The notes beneath the pieces were generated by a model. That model was not told where the DNA came from and made no database searches. It saw only the letters and a list, made by a program, of their open reading frames with translations. Shown here one piece after another: positions 1 through 12,585 of a stretch of DNA of 64,000 bases. Each line of letters begins with the position of its first letter. Position 1 is the stretch's first letter. A program made the translations under genes and the position numbers. The stretch is from assembly GCA_950022295.1 (NCBI GenBank), contig OX465595.1:222607770-222671769 (forward strand). The letters run 5' to 3'. This DNA is from Bromus sterilis. Its lineage: Eukaryota; Streptophyta; Magnoliopsida; Poales; Poaceae.

Positions 1-1914
1 CGGTATCGTCGTGTGTGACGAGTACTCCACTTAACCTGTTAGTAACCGTTCTCGACGGAAGGTGCGATGTCTCGTGTTGCCTTTTTGTTGATGCTTGCTT
101 GTGTTTTACTCGTAGTAATAGAGTCCTTGCTCGTTGATTGATTTCCAGTGCTTACCTTCTTGTGTTCTTCCGCGGGTACCTTCGGAGACGATGCGATCTT
201 GTGATCAACTACACCTTCGGAACCCGACTTATCAACAGGCAAGGACTATACATTACTTATGATCCATTCTATTTTACCAGCGGTTTGCATGCTAGTCTAG
301 GATAGGTTCGATGTTTGATCCTACCACATGTTTACTGCCTCTTTTAGACAAATACAGCCATGTCCCCTCCCAGCAAACCTTGTACTGCTATGTTACTATT
401 TCTCGTTGCTCAGCCCCTGCTTAGTATGCATGCTTAGGATGCTACGATGTTACCCAGTTACTCCTTGGTTTGGGCTATCACATTATTATATTGTTGTTGA
501 TGATATGATTATTATAATGTTGAATATATTCGACGAAGATGGAAGGTCTAGGCTATCCCGCCCCGACGCTTTGTTCCATTCGAGTCACCTAGGATCCGAG
601 TTCCGGGTATTGGTTTTAAGACTCTGCGTGTGGGATTTTATGGGGTCCCCTTTTCTTACCTACCTAGCTTCAAACATTTCTAGTGGTGGCCCAAGCTGAT
701 TTACCATTTGAAAACCGTGTGTGTGCTTGGTTGGGCCCCCATCTGTTTTAAAACAACTTGTGCCAGTGGAGACATGGTTTCTCTGTTGGTCCACCCGATC
801 AGCTAGGACCCGGTTTCCCATTTGTGATTAACCGGCTATCTGACTTGCGTCATACGAAAGAGTACGATCCGAGAGCGTGGCTGGCTTTTGGATTGGGTGT
901 CGACTCCACGGGGGCCACCCAGATTTGTTCGTTGTTAGTTAGAGGGACCCGTTGTTCCGGATCTCTCGGAACTAAATCATAAAATGGTTGCCTATAATGG
1001 GTAGCAACTGAGAGACATGGGCGTGCATGCGGAGCCTTGTAATGGGCAGTTGGTACACCCCTGCAGGGTTAAATCTTTTCGAGAAGCCGTGTCCACGGTT
1101 ATGGACGACTTGAGGCCTACTCCTTGTTCATAGACAACAACAACTGAGATAATCTTAATATAACTTGATCAACGTGTGTGTGCCTTGACTACTTCTTCTT
1201 CGTCGGGATGCGAAGAGGAGGACAAAGAAAGGATAGGTGTTATGATTGCGTAAGTAGTTGATATCAAGACTTGTTGGAGGAGATTCCTCATCGAATGCTT
1301 GGCTTCTTATCTTACTCTCTAGATTGTTAGCCACTTCATAAATGCTAGTGCGGCACTAACCTCACCACTTACCCCTTCCTTACCGTAAACTACTAGTTGT
1401 CCTAGAATTACGAGTGATGAAGTCCTTGCTGGGTCAGTTGACCACTACAGTTGGATGCTGAGTACTTCTGTACTCATGATACTACCCCAAACTCTTTTCA
1501 GGGTTCTTGGTCAGCAACAGGTACGGTGATCGACGTTTCACGTGGAGACTCGACGACGACTAGTTAGGCGGATCTCGGCGGAGGGCCTGGACTCGTGTGG
1601 TTATGGGGATCGATGATTTTCTCTTTGCCACTAGGCATTTTATTGTAGTCTGTACTCAGACATGTATCTTCCGCTGTTGTATTGTATTTAAGGCAGTTGT
1701 ATGCCGATTGCATGAGATGTTGTATCCTTGTATATGTAATGTTGTGATATCATGTTGGAAATCCGGGGCGTATGGCATTGTCGTACGTCGCGGTGGGACC
1801 GATATGTGCTTCGTCCCCGGATCTGGATGGAAACATCTAGATCATCTAGATCTGGAACAGTACCGCATACCTGGCCTTACAGTTAGTTTCCTACTTCTTC
1901 CTTTCCCAAAGAGA
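1..1914 (+). repeat. diverged large-LTR-type repeat remnant
   Basis: No credible coding frame is visible. Several short blocks resemble the large LTRs further right. The tract near 1054-1110 (CACCCCTGCAGGG, then a GCCGTGTCCACGG motif) matches 5588-5640 and 11708-11760. The tract near 1650-1735 (CTGTACTCAGA, TGTATCCTTG) resembles the LTR 3' part at 12360-12440. I read it as a remnant of a related large-LTR family. Neither terminus is clear and the right boundary with the gypsy fragment at about 1915 is a guess. Confidence 0.35.
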
Positions 1915-2195
1915 ATAGACACTTGATGTTGATGAGGATTCATCCATATAATGCTGCATTAAGTTTTGCCATGCCATATCATTGTTGACATTATCTGTTG
2001 ATAAGTAAGTTGTTTGCAAAAGAATTTTCCAAGCAAACATCTTCCTTTGTGTTAGCATTTTCACTTCATGACTAATAGCTTGTTCTTTCAAAAGTTCTAA
2101 ATTGCCTCTTCAAATTATAAAAAGAAAGAGCAAAAGTAAAATCTATTAGTTGTTCGTGACCAAAGGACATGTTTGCCTTGATTTGATGAGTTTCC
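1915..2195 (+). mobile_element. gypsy internal fragment, left of the nested insertion
   Basis: AT-rich non-coding sequence directly left of the large-LTR element. Its last five bases (TTTCC, 2191-2195) recur at 12581-12585. Sequence continuing at 12586 runs into a gypsy polypurine tract and 3' LTR. It is therefore inferred to be the left half of the same gypsy internal region, split by the insertion. The left end is not defined. Confidence 0.5.
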
Positions 2196-5100
2196 TGTAA
2201 CACCCTCAGATCCAGTACAATAATAACTACAGTGATTCCACTGTTAGTGATCATTACTGTTGATGATAAAGCCATGAACATGTTGATCATAGCTCTGTCA
2301 ATTTCCAACCGAGATAAAAATTTCAAATTGGGTAAATTATAAAACTTTGCTCCAAGAATTGTGGATGCCAGTCAATCAACATGATCATGGTTAAACCAAG
2401 TCCCCCTTAGTCATTAGACTAATCACAAGTCTATGTTGATCGTGAAACCAATCTTTTGGTGTCATCAAAAATTATTTTGAAAGTTAATATAAAAATGGAA
2501 ATCTTATTTAAACCAACACTGTGGAATCTATTTATAAAATGCCTAGCAATCATTAGGCCATGATTATATATAGCAATGGTTATTTTATTAAAATGGTATA
2601 GTAATATTAGGGATAATAAATGGGATAAAATAATAGCTTGGACCATTTATTAAATTGCCATGAGAATTTTAATAAACATGTGGTAATTTTTAAATGCACT
2701 AAAAATTATGAAACCATTTTTATTAAATACCTAATAATCAGTAGGTCATATAAAAAGATAAATGACATTTAATTAACTTATTTAAATAATGCAGAAAAAT
2801 ATAAACAATAGCAAAATTAGCTCCATTTAATATTTTGTGCATTGAATAAAATCTAGATGAATTTTATTGTGGGCTAAACTTTTTGTGGCATCATGTTAAA
2901 GTGTAACACTATTATAGGTGCAATTATAATATTTTACAAAAATGAAAACTTAGCTAAACTTAATACAAACAGAAAAGAAAAATTAAAAGAAACAAAAAAA
3001 AAGAAAATAAAAAGGGACCTATATCCCGCCCTGGGCAAAAGGCCCACCCCAGGCTTACCCCCTCTCCCCTCTTTCTCCCTCCCACCAACTCCCCTGCCCC
3101 GACCCCGCCACTGTCGCCACGGACGGGGGGGCGGGGGGGGGGGGGGGGCAGAGAGCACACCGTCGGGCCCTCACCCCCACCTGCCCCCTGCCCACCCTTC
3201 TACCTGCTCCCCCCAGTAGACATAAGGGTGCCCGAGGCCCCTACCTCCTCGCCCATCCTCCATTCCTCCCCCTCGTGCCCTCCCTCTTCTTCCCCGTCCT
3301 GCCCGAGCTCCGCTGTCGGCGCGCGTCGCCATGCCTGCGCGGCCAACGACCATCTCCGGCCCAGCCGTGGTGTCCTGGAGCTGCCCCATGGTCATCCTCG
3401 GCTCCTCGCCAAGCCAGACCTCACCGGGCCGCACCACAACTCGCGAATCGCGCCGCCTCCTCCCGCCGGCCGCGGAGCACATCGTCGTCGATTGCCGTCC
3501 CGGCAAGCCACCCCGACCTCGCCTGAGCTCCCTTCCGAACTCGCAGTGAGCTCTCCCACCGTTCCCCTCTTCTATTTTTCCCGCACGAGCCCTCTGGCGC
3601 CATGCCGGAGCAGCGCCGCCCGTTGTTGCCGCGGGTCGCCGCCGTGCCCTTGCTCCCGGTCACGATAGCCCGTGCCCGTGCGGCAAGTGGGTGCGCAGCG
3701 ATGCCCCCGTCCGATCCCCACCCTCCGCCGCTCCTATGGCCGCCGGAGACGCCCAGTTGGCCATCGCCGCCGTGCCTCGGCCTGCCGCCGGCGTGCGTGC
3801 AGTTGCCGTGGGCTAAGCCCCCACACCCATAGACCTGTAGCCCCCTTTGGATTAGCCCCTAATCAAAATAAAGTTAAAAGAGATTAAACCCCCCTGTGTG
3901 AATGACTAGTGGGCCTCAGGCCATTTGTTAATTTAAGATAATTATTAAACTGCCACTGTTAGACTGACCAGTGGGACCCCCCTGTTAATTAGACCTTTTG
4001 ATTAAATTAAAATCCTGTTAAAATAAATGTGACTATGACCAGTGGGCCCATGGGCTATTTTTAATAAATAAAATGATTTATAATTCCTCTGTCTATGACA
4101 TGTAGGCCCCACCAGTCAGTTACTATTGTCGATAAGGTTGTGGATAATGTTGATTTAATAATTAAAAGAAAATCCAGAAAATGATTTAAATTGAATAAAA
4201 CTTTGAAATTCAATATCTTTTAAACCGTAACTCAGATTCAAAAACTTTATACATGAAAATTGATCTAAAAAATATTATGAATACGAATACGCTATCCGTA
4301 TGTCTACCACACCCCTCTAACACAACGAACATCGACATCCCCCTCCGGGCCGTTTGTCTGATGATTTGTCCGGTACTGTCAAAGTGCCCGGATGAATTTA
4401 TTTCGAACACGAATGTTTCTCAGAATAGATCAACTAGCACGGGCACACCCCCCTTATGTTTGTCCGGTACCCACGACACCTCCGGCTTGATCCCTCCCCC
4501 CCTCCGGACACCCTGTCCGGTAATCACCCCGAGCCGGTAGTTCATCCTCAGATGAATTTCCGTTCCGAGCAACGTGCTTTGCACTTCGTTAGCACACCGT
4601 TAACATTTCATCTGTCATGACATGCATCTGTTTGTATATGTTTGATGTGTATTTACTGTTTCTTCCCCCCTTAATCTCCGATAGACCCCGCTGCTGCCGT
4701 CGACTACACCGTTGCTGAGTACGACTACTTCGTCGACGACCCTACTTCTACTGTCGAGCTTCCAGGCAAGCAGAGCCATTCTCTTCCCCAGATATCGCCT
4801 ATCTTTCCGTACATTTCTTGCACTAGGAATTGTTACTGCTGCTGCTACGTTACAATCCTATTCAATTGCATAGCCATTTTTTGTCGCCCCTTGGTGTACC
4901 TCCATTATCCTATGCTGCCTATTATTATTATGCATTATTCAGCAGTGAGCCCTGCGCATTGTTAGCTAGGATTAGATAGAGGGCCGTGATCACTCAGGGG
5001 AGTGAACGCGGATACAATTATTATAACTTCACAGGTACGGTACAATGCAGACACCGTCTCAGGCCCCCTATCTCGGCTCTGCCGAGCCACCATCAAGTGT

Positions 5101-6457
5101 GAGCTATCAAGGAGTAATCCTTGTACTCCACTCGTTGCTGACTCTGTATAGCAGTTCTAGGTACCTGAGCAATGGTTGTCCTTAAAGGTAAGAAGTCGGG
5201 CGACCCAACGGTGCCCGCGAGAGGTATTGCAACGGGACGACAGGGAGGGTACGACCAGTGTACCGGTGTGCTTGGCCCCTGATTGTTGGCCGCGAGAGTT
5301 ACCAAACCTCGAAATTCGAGCTCCTCCAGGAGCACACGCGAGACAAGGTAAGGAGACGGTTCACCTTTTTGGTAACCGCCGTGACTTGGTGGGACGACGG
5401 GGCAGGCACCGTGCAGGAGTACGTCGGGGTTAGGGTCCAAAGCCCCGCGTACATAGGATATAGTCCGGCGGATGACCTCTCTGTGGAGTTTGAAAGATGG
5501 GCTATGAAGTGTCGGATAGCGTCGGTGGAGCGTTCCCTAACAAGGTGCCCGCCACCCTGGAGATCCGTGCGTGTAGTGTAACACAAGTGCACCCCTGTAG
5601 GGAAGATTAATCTATTCGAATAGCCGTGTCCACGGTAACCGGACGCTTTATGCTGAAGCTGGATCTTACCACTACAAACTATTATTATTAAACTGTATGG
5701 TTCCGAGTTTTCTTCCTCGCGGGGATGTCGAGGAGGTGAACTCGGAGGCATTGTTAATTATGATTACAACTTATTATTATACAATGCTGCAGCAACTTCT
5801 ACTTCATTGTTACTTTCATTACTGTTATATTAACTGTTGGCTGATTCTTACCTCATGCTGCAAGACTCGTTGGAAGATGCTAGTCTTCGTTAGGCCTAGC
5901 TTCTTACCTTTGCTCTGGATTTCTGTCTTCCAGTCCACTATATACAGCCTCTTCTTCCCTTGATACAATGCATAATGCTTAGTAGCGGACGTAAGTCTCG
6001 CGGGTATACTAGATACTCACCCTACTTTATTTCCTTTACTGTTTTGCCTGATCGGCTGCTGCAGTCGACGTTGGAGTCCAGGAGCAGGAGATCCCCGATG
6101 TCGACCACCGCAACGTGAAGACCCCCGATGCGTATTACGACGTCGAGTTCCCCGTTGACCAGGAGTAGCTTGGAGGTTCCCAGGCAGGAGGCCTCGCCTT
6201 TTCGATCTGTTGTTATTTGTGCTAGCCTTCTTAAGGCAACCTTGTATCCTTGTGTCTGTACTCAGATACTATTGCTTCCACTGACTTGTGCTCTCGAGCT
6301 GTTGTATTCGAGCCCTCGTGGCCCTGGCTTGTATTATACAGCTTGTATTATTTTATTTGTAGAGTTGTGTTGTGATATCTCACCGTGAGTCCCTGATCTC
6401 GATCGTGTACCTTGCGTGTATGATTACTGTACACGGTCTGATTTTGGGGGCGTCACA
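2196..6457 (+). repeat. 5' LTR of the large-LTR element (4262 bp)
   Basis: Begins TGTAACACC and ends GCGTCACA. It matches the 3' LTR over its length apart from scattered substitutions and one 312-bp gap at 5406-5411, where the 3' LTR has extra sequence (11221-11532). A C-rich and G-rich block lies at 3050-3830, with a 16-G run at 3133-3148. ORFs in this block are compositional and show no family resemblance. Confidence 0.9.
3125..3148 (+). repeat. G homopolymer tract in the 5' LTR
   Basis: Seven Gs, one C, then 16 Gs. The same place in the 3' LTR is an uninterrupted 28-G run (8925-8952). Confidence 0.95.
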
Positions 6458-6460
6458 AGT

Positions 6461-6473
6461 TGGTATCAGAGCC
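6461..6473 (+). other. primer-binding site (initiator-Met tRNA type)
   Basis: TGGTATCAGAGCC lies three bases after the LTR end. This is the classic plant retrotransposon complement of the 3' end of initiator-methionine tRNA. It fixes the element on the plus strand. Confidence 0.85.
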
Positions 6474-7982
6474 GACTGCCTGTAGGACACCCCTTCCAAC
6501 TCCTTGGTCGAAGTCGAGTCTACACAAGCAAAAACTGTTTTGCTAACTTACTGTTTGGCTTACGGGCCCACATCGATGTCACTACGTGTGATATCTATGG
6601 TATTAGGATCTTTTTCTTTGTACCTTTGACTCTGGGATTCTACCTTCTTATCCTTTCTGGTAAGATTTACTAACTCTGACATTAGGATCTCGTGGTCGCA
6701 TCTACCCGGAGAGCCCTTCACCCAAGATGATCGCTTGCTTCACCTGAAGATTCCGAAGGTTACTCTTCAATAAATTCCCGCGAACCTACTTGTTCATTGC
6801 CTTGCAATCCCCTGTCGCCGATAATTCTGTGTGGATAATTACATCCACCTCCCGATCTGGAAATCATCATTCCCTTGTACTTAAGAATCGAATTATTCCT
6901 ATGCTTCTATCACCTGATGTCCTTGCATTCTTTCTCCTTCTAGTTGAGTGTCGATACTCACACCAGATTCTTTGCGAACCACCCGACCTTTGGTGGATCA
7001 TTATCTGACTGATCCTACATGGCTTCTTCCATGTGTCAATTGGATTCATCGTGTGAAATGCCATCTCTGCTCCTTGATGATTTGTGTTATCATCGACGAC
7101 CTCCCTTGACTCTCTGCCAATACAACTTGGTCTTGTATAACTTGCTTTGCTTTCTCCTAGGAAATATATACACCTGATACTTGTGTATCATCACCTCTTC
7201 CTTTCCATTGGTTTGTTTAACCTTTCTCGTAATATATCTTATCTGAGCAGTGATAATTAACCTGCTTATGAAAACACCTCGGTGTACAACCTCGTCAGTA
7301 ACCCTTGTTGCCATTGTTGATGACATCTTGGTAACCACCGGGACGAGAACTTTGCCAATTGGTCCGCCTCGTATTAACAAGCAGGAAAATGGTTCTCAAT
7401 GTCCACTGCTCCTGGTACCGATGTTGTTGCCGATATAGCTGACAAGCTGTTCTCTAACTTACCTTGCAACTTGATCGCATTGTTTGTCACCATCCTTCTG
7501 ATTCTTCTGTGGGCCCATAACCCACAGTTCCACAGGACCGAAACCTGACTCTTGTCATCGACCTTGTGATATTCCGTCCGAGATCAGACTCAGTGCTTGT
7601 GCCTAATGATCGGGGCCCCTTTCCCACCATCCGTCATCGGCATCGAATACGTGCCTATTCGCTTAAAACTTCTCTCGACGTACTTCCCTGAGCTTAAACT
7701 CGGAAGGACTTTGTACCCCATACCTTTGAGCAACCCCATTTAATTGATCTTGTATCGATCCGACCCCCTTAAGCATTATCTCTTAACCTGTTCGTAACTG
7801 CGATGAAGCCCCGAGGAAAGGATGAAAATCCATCGAGATGCACCGATGCAAAGAGATGAAGACCTCAACATGAAGGATTAATTTCTTCGAGTAGGACAAC
7901 AGGAACCAGAAGATTTGTTAGAAGGCGAAACCGAAACTCTACCCCTTACACTACTTTTAATTCTCGGGACGAGAATTCTTTG

Positions 7983-7996
7983 TAGTGGTGGAGATT
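7983..7996 (+). other. polypurine tract before the 3' LTR
   Basis: The purine-rich stretch TAGTGGTGGAGATT directly precedes the TGTAACACC start of the 3' LTR, where the second-strand primer is expected. Confidence 0.7.
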
Positions 7997-10900
7997 TGTA
8001 ACACCCTCAGATCCAGTACAGTAATCACTACAGTGATTCCACTGTTAGTGATCATTACTGTTGATGATCAAGCCATGATCATGTTGATCATAGCTCTGTA
8101 AATTTCCAACCCAGATAAATTTTTCAAATTGGGTAAATTATAAAACTTTGCTCCAAGAATTGTGGATGCCAGTCAATCAACATGATCATGGTTAAACCAA
8201 GTCCCCCTTAGTCATTAGAATAATCAAAAGTCTATGTTGATTGTGAAACCAATCTTGTGGTGTCATCAAAAATTATTTTGAAAGTTAATATAAAAATGGA
8301 ATTCTTATTTAAACCAACAATGTGGAATCTATTTATAAAATGCCTAGAAATCAGTAGGCCATGATTATATATAGCAATGGTTATTTTATTAAAATGGTAT
8401 AGTAATATTAGGGATAATAAATGGGATAAAATAATAGCTTGGACCATTTATTAAATTTCCATGATAATTTTAATAAACATGTGGTAATTTTTAAATGCAC
8501 TAAAAATTATGAAACCATTTTTATTAAATACCTAATAATCAGTAGGTCATATAAAAAGATAAATGACATTTAATTAACTTATTTAAATAATGCAGAAAAA
8601 TATAAACAGTAGCAAAATTAGCTCCGTTTAATATTTTGTGCATTGAATAAAATCTAGATGAATTTTATTGTGGGCTAAACATTTTGTGGCATTATGTTAA
8701 AGTGTAACACTAATATAGGTGCAATTATAACATTTTACAAAAATCAAAACCTAGCTAAACTTAATACAAACAGAAAAGAAAAATTATTAGAAACAAAAAC
8801 AAAGAAAATAAAAAGGGACCTATATCCCGCCCTGGGCAAAAGGCCCACCCCAGGCCCACCCCCTCTCCCCTCTTTCTCCCTCCCACCAACTACCCTGCCC
8901 CACCCCGCCACTGTCGCCATGGACGGGGGGGGGGGGGGGGGGGGGGGGGGGGTAGAGAGCACGCCGTCGGCCCCTCACCCCCACCTGCCCCCTGCCCACC
9001 CCTCGACCTGCTCCCCCCAGTAGAGATAAGGGCGCCCGAGGCCCCTACCTCCTCGCCCATCCTCCATTCCTCCCCCTCGTGCCCTCCCTCTTCTTCCCCG
9101 TCCTGCCCGAGCTCCGCTGTCGGCACGCGTCGCCATGCCTGCACGGCCAAAGGCCATCTCCGGCCCAGCCGTGGTGTCCTAGAGCTGCCCCATGGTCATC
9201 CTCGGCTCCTCGCCAAGCCAGACCTCACTGGGCCGCACCACAACTCGCGAATCGCGCCGCCTCCTCCCGCCGGCCGCGGAGCACATCGTCATCGATTGCC
9301 GTCCCAGCAAGCCACCCGACCTCGCCTGAGCTCCCTTTCGAAATCGAAGTGAGCTCTCCCACCGTCCCCCTCTTCTATTATGCTCGCACGCGCCCTCTGG
9401 CGCCATGCCCGAGTAGCGCCGCCCGTTGCGGCCGCGGGTCGCCGCCGTACCCTTGCTCCCGGTCACGATAGCCCATGCCCGTGCGGCAAGTGGGCGCGCA
9501 GCGATGCCCCCGTCCGATCCCCACCCTCCGCCGCTCCTATGGCCGCCGGAGACGCCCAGTTTGCCATCGCCGCCGTGCCTCGGCCTGCCGCCGGCGTGCG
9601 TGCAATTGCCGTGGTCTAAGCGCCCACACCCACTGACCTGTGGCCCCCTTGGGATTAGCCCCTAATCAAAATAAAGTTAAAAGAGATTAAACCCCCCCCC
9701 CCTGTGTGAATGACTAGTGGGCCTCAGGCCATTTGTTAATTTACGATAATTATTAAACTGCCACTGTTAGACTGACCAGTGGGACCCCCCTGTTAATTAG
9801 ACCTGTTGATTAAATTAAAATCCTGTTAAAATAAATGTGACTATGACCAGTGGGCCCAAGGGCTGTTTTTAATAAATAAAATGATTTATAATTCCTCTTT
9901 CTATGATATGTAGGCCCCACTAGTCAGTTACTGTTGTGGATAAGGTTGTGGATAATGTTGATTTAATAATTAAATGAAAATCCAGAAAATGATTTAAATT
10001 GAATAAAACTTTGAAATTCAATATCTTTTAAACCGTAACTCAGATTCAAAAACTTTATACATGAAAATTGATCAAAAATATATAAAGAATACGAATACGC
10101 TATCCGTATGTCTACCACACCCCTCTAACACAACGAACATCGACATCACCCCTCCGGGACGTTTGTCCGATGATTTGTCCGGTACTGTCAAAGTGCCCGG
10201 ATGAATTTATTTCGAACACGAATGTTTCTCAGAATAGATCAACTAGCACGGGTACACCCCCCTTATGTTTGTCTGGTACCCATGACACCTCCGGCTTGAT
10301 CCTTCCCCCCCTCCGGACACCCTGTCCGGTAATCACCCGGAGCCGGTAGTTCATCCTTAGATGAATTTCCGTTCCGAGCAACGTGCTTTGCACTGCGTTA
10401 GAACACCGTTAACATTTCATATATCATGACATGCATCTGTTTGTATATGTTTGCTGTGTATTTACTGTTTCTTCCCCCCTTAATCTCCGGTAGACCCCGC
10501 TGCTGCCGTCGACTACACCGCTGCTGAGTACGACTACTTCGTCGACGACCCTACTTCTACCGTCGAGCTTCCAGGCAAGCAGAGTCATTCTCTTCCCCAG
10601 ATATCGCCTATCTTTCCGTCCATTTCTTGCACTAGGCATTGTTACTGCTGCTGCTACGTTACAATCCTATTCAATTGCATAGCCTGTTTTTGTCGCCCCT
10701 TGTTGTGCCTCCTTTATCCTATGCTGCCTATTATTATTATGCATTATTCAGCAGTGAACCCTGCGAATTGTTAGCTAGGATTAGATAGAGGGCCGTGATC
10801 ACTCAGGGGAGTGAACGTGGATACAAATATTATAACTGCACAGGTACGATACAATGCAGACACCACCTCAGGCCCCCTAGCTCGGCTCTGCCGAGCCACC

Positions 10901-12580
10901 ATCAAGTGTGAGCTATCAAGGAGTAATCCTTGTACTCCACTCGTTGTTGACTCTGTATAGCCGCTCTAGGTACCTGAGCAACGGTTGTCCTTAAAGGTAA
11001 GAAGTCGGGCGACCCAACGGTGCCCGCGAGAGGTATTGCGACGGGACGACAGGGAGGGTACGACCAGTGTACCGGTGTGCTTGGCCCCTGATCGTTGGCC
11101 GCGAGAGTTACCAAACCCCGAAAGTCGAGCTCCTCCAGGAGCACACGCGAGACAAGGTAAGGAGACGGTTCACCTTGTTGGTAACCGCAGTGACTTGGTG
11201 GGACGACGGGGCAGGCACCGATGTACTGGTGGTCCTGGCTGTTGTCGTTGTCCGCGGGTCAGTTAAGTCGAGGCAACGATAACGGTTGTCACGCAGGTTA
11301 ATTAAAACTCTAAATGGTTAAGTGAATGTCTTGAGTTGGCTATATGCCATGTACGCACTACCTACCCATGGGAATTACGAGTTATGGGCTCCTCTGCTTC
11401 GTAGTGTCGTCCGAGAACTCTTCAGAAGTCAGAAGTACCGCGGCCTGCGCCGGGAAGTGGTGTTGTCTTATTTGCTCACGCGGTGGTGTCTTATTTGTAT
11501 TTGCTTTAACTTCACCGGCCAGCCTCGCACCGTGCAGGAGTACGTCGGGGTTAGGGTCCAAAGCCCCGCGTACATAGGATATAGTCCGGCGGATGACCTC
11601 TCTGTTGAGTTTGAAAGATGGGCTATGAAGTGTCGGATAGCCTCGGTGGAGCGTTCCCTAACAAGGTTCCCGCCACCCTGGAGATCCGTGCGTGTAGTGT
11701 AAAACAAGTGCACCCCTGCAGGGAAGATTAATCTATTCGAATAGTCGTGTCCACGGTAACAGGACTCTTTATGCTGAAGCTTGATCTTACCACTACAAAC
11801 TATTATTATTAAACTGTATGGTTCCGAGTTTTCTTCCTCGTGGGTATGTCGAGGAGGTGAACTCGGAGGCATTATTAATTATGATTACAACTTATTATTA
11901 TACAATGTTGCAGCAACTTCTGCTGCATTGTTACTTTCATTACTGTTATATTAACTGTTGGCTGATTCTTACCTCATGCTGCAAGACTCGTTGGAAGATG
12001 CTAGTCTTTGTTAGGCCTAGCTTCTTACCTTTGCTCTGGATTTCTGTCTTCCAGTCCACTATATACAGCCTCTTCTTTCCGGTTATACAATGCATAATGC
12101 TTAGTAGCGGACGTAAGTCTCGCGGGTATACTAGATACTCACCCTGCTTTATTTCCTTTACTGTTTTGCCTGATCGGCCGCTGCAGTCGACGTTGGAGTC
12201 CAGGAGCAGGAGATCCCCGATGTCGACCACCGCAACGTGAAGACCCCCGATGCCTATTACGACGTCGAGTTCCCGGTTGACCAGGAGTAGCTTGGAGGTT
12301 CCCAGGCAGGAGGCCTCGCATTTTCGATCTGTTGTTGTTTGTGCTAGCCTTCTTAAGGCAACCTTGTATCCTTGTGTCTGTACTCAGATACTATTGCTTC
12401 CGCTGACTTTTGCTCTCGAGCTGTTGTATTCGAGCCCTCGTGGCCCCTGGCTTGTATTATACAGCTTGTATTATTTTATTTGTAGAGTTGTGTTGTGATA
12501 TCTCACCGTGAGTCCCTGATCTCGATCGTGTACCTTGCGAGTATGATTACTGTACACGGTCTGATTTTGCGGGCGTCACA
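7997..12580 (+). repeat. 3' LTR of the large-LTR element (4584 bp)
   Basis: Begins TGTAACACC and ends GGGCGTCACA. It is the longer LTR and keeps the 312 bases (11221-11532) missing from the 5' LTR. It carries a 28-G run at 8925-8952. The flanking duplication TTTCC follows at 12581-12585. Confidence 0.9.
8925..8952 (+). repeat. 28-base G homopolymer
   Basis: Uninterrupted G run at the position where the 5' LTR has a shorter, C-interrupted run. The length may be uncertain because of slippage or sequencing error. Confidence 0.9.
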
Positions 12581-12585
12581 TTTCC

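Larger units (their letters stand above)
6458..7996 (+). other. non-coding internal region of the large-LTR element
   Basis: Between the primer-binding site and the polypurine tract I find only short unrelated ORFs (all under 100 codons) and no gag, protease, RT, RNase H or integrase motifs. The first 150 bases look like a leader. Nothing else is identifiable. Confidence 0.8.
2196..12580 (+). mobile_element. complete non-coding large-LTR retrotransposon (LARD-like)
   Basis: The element has two LTRs that start TGTAACACCCTCAG and end GGGCGTCACA or GGGGCGTCACA, at 2196-6457 and 7997-12580. A perfect 5-bp target duplication TTTCC flanks it (2191-2195 and 12581-12585). A primer-binding site follows the left LTR and a purine tract precedes the right LTR, so the plus orientation is firm. 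The 1.54-kb internal region has no gag or pol, and no ORF has a recognisable domain. LTRs above 4 kb around a short non-coding centre fit the LARD class (Sukkula-like elements are the Triticeae example I know; family name not verified). It must have moved using proteins of another gypsy element. Confidence 0.92.

Noticed and set aside
3228..3887. Several overlapping Pro/Arg/Ala-rich ORFs on both strands, repeated at 9079-9665
   Set aside because: They lie in the GC-rich core of an LTR, are open in several frames at once and recur in both LTRs with different breaks.
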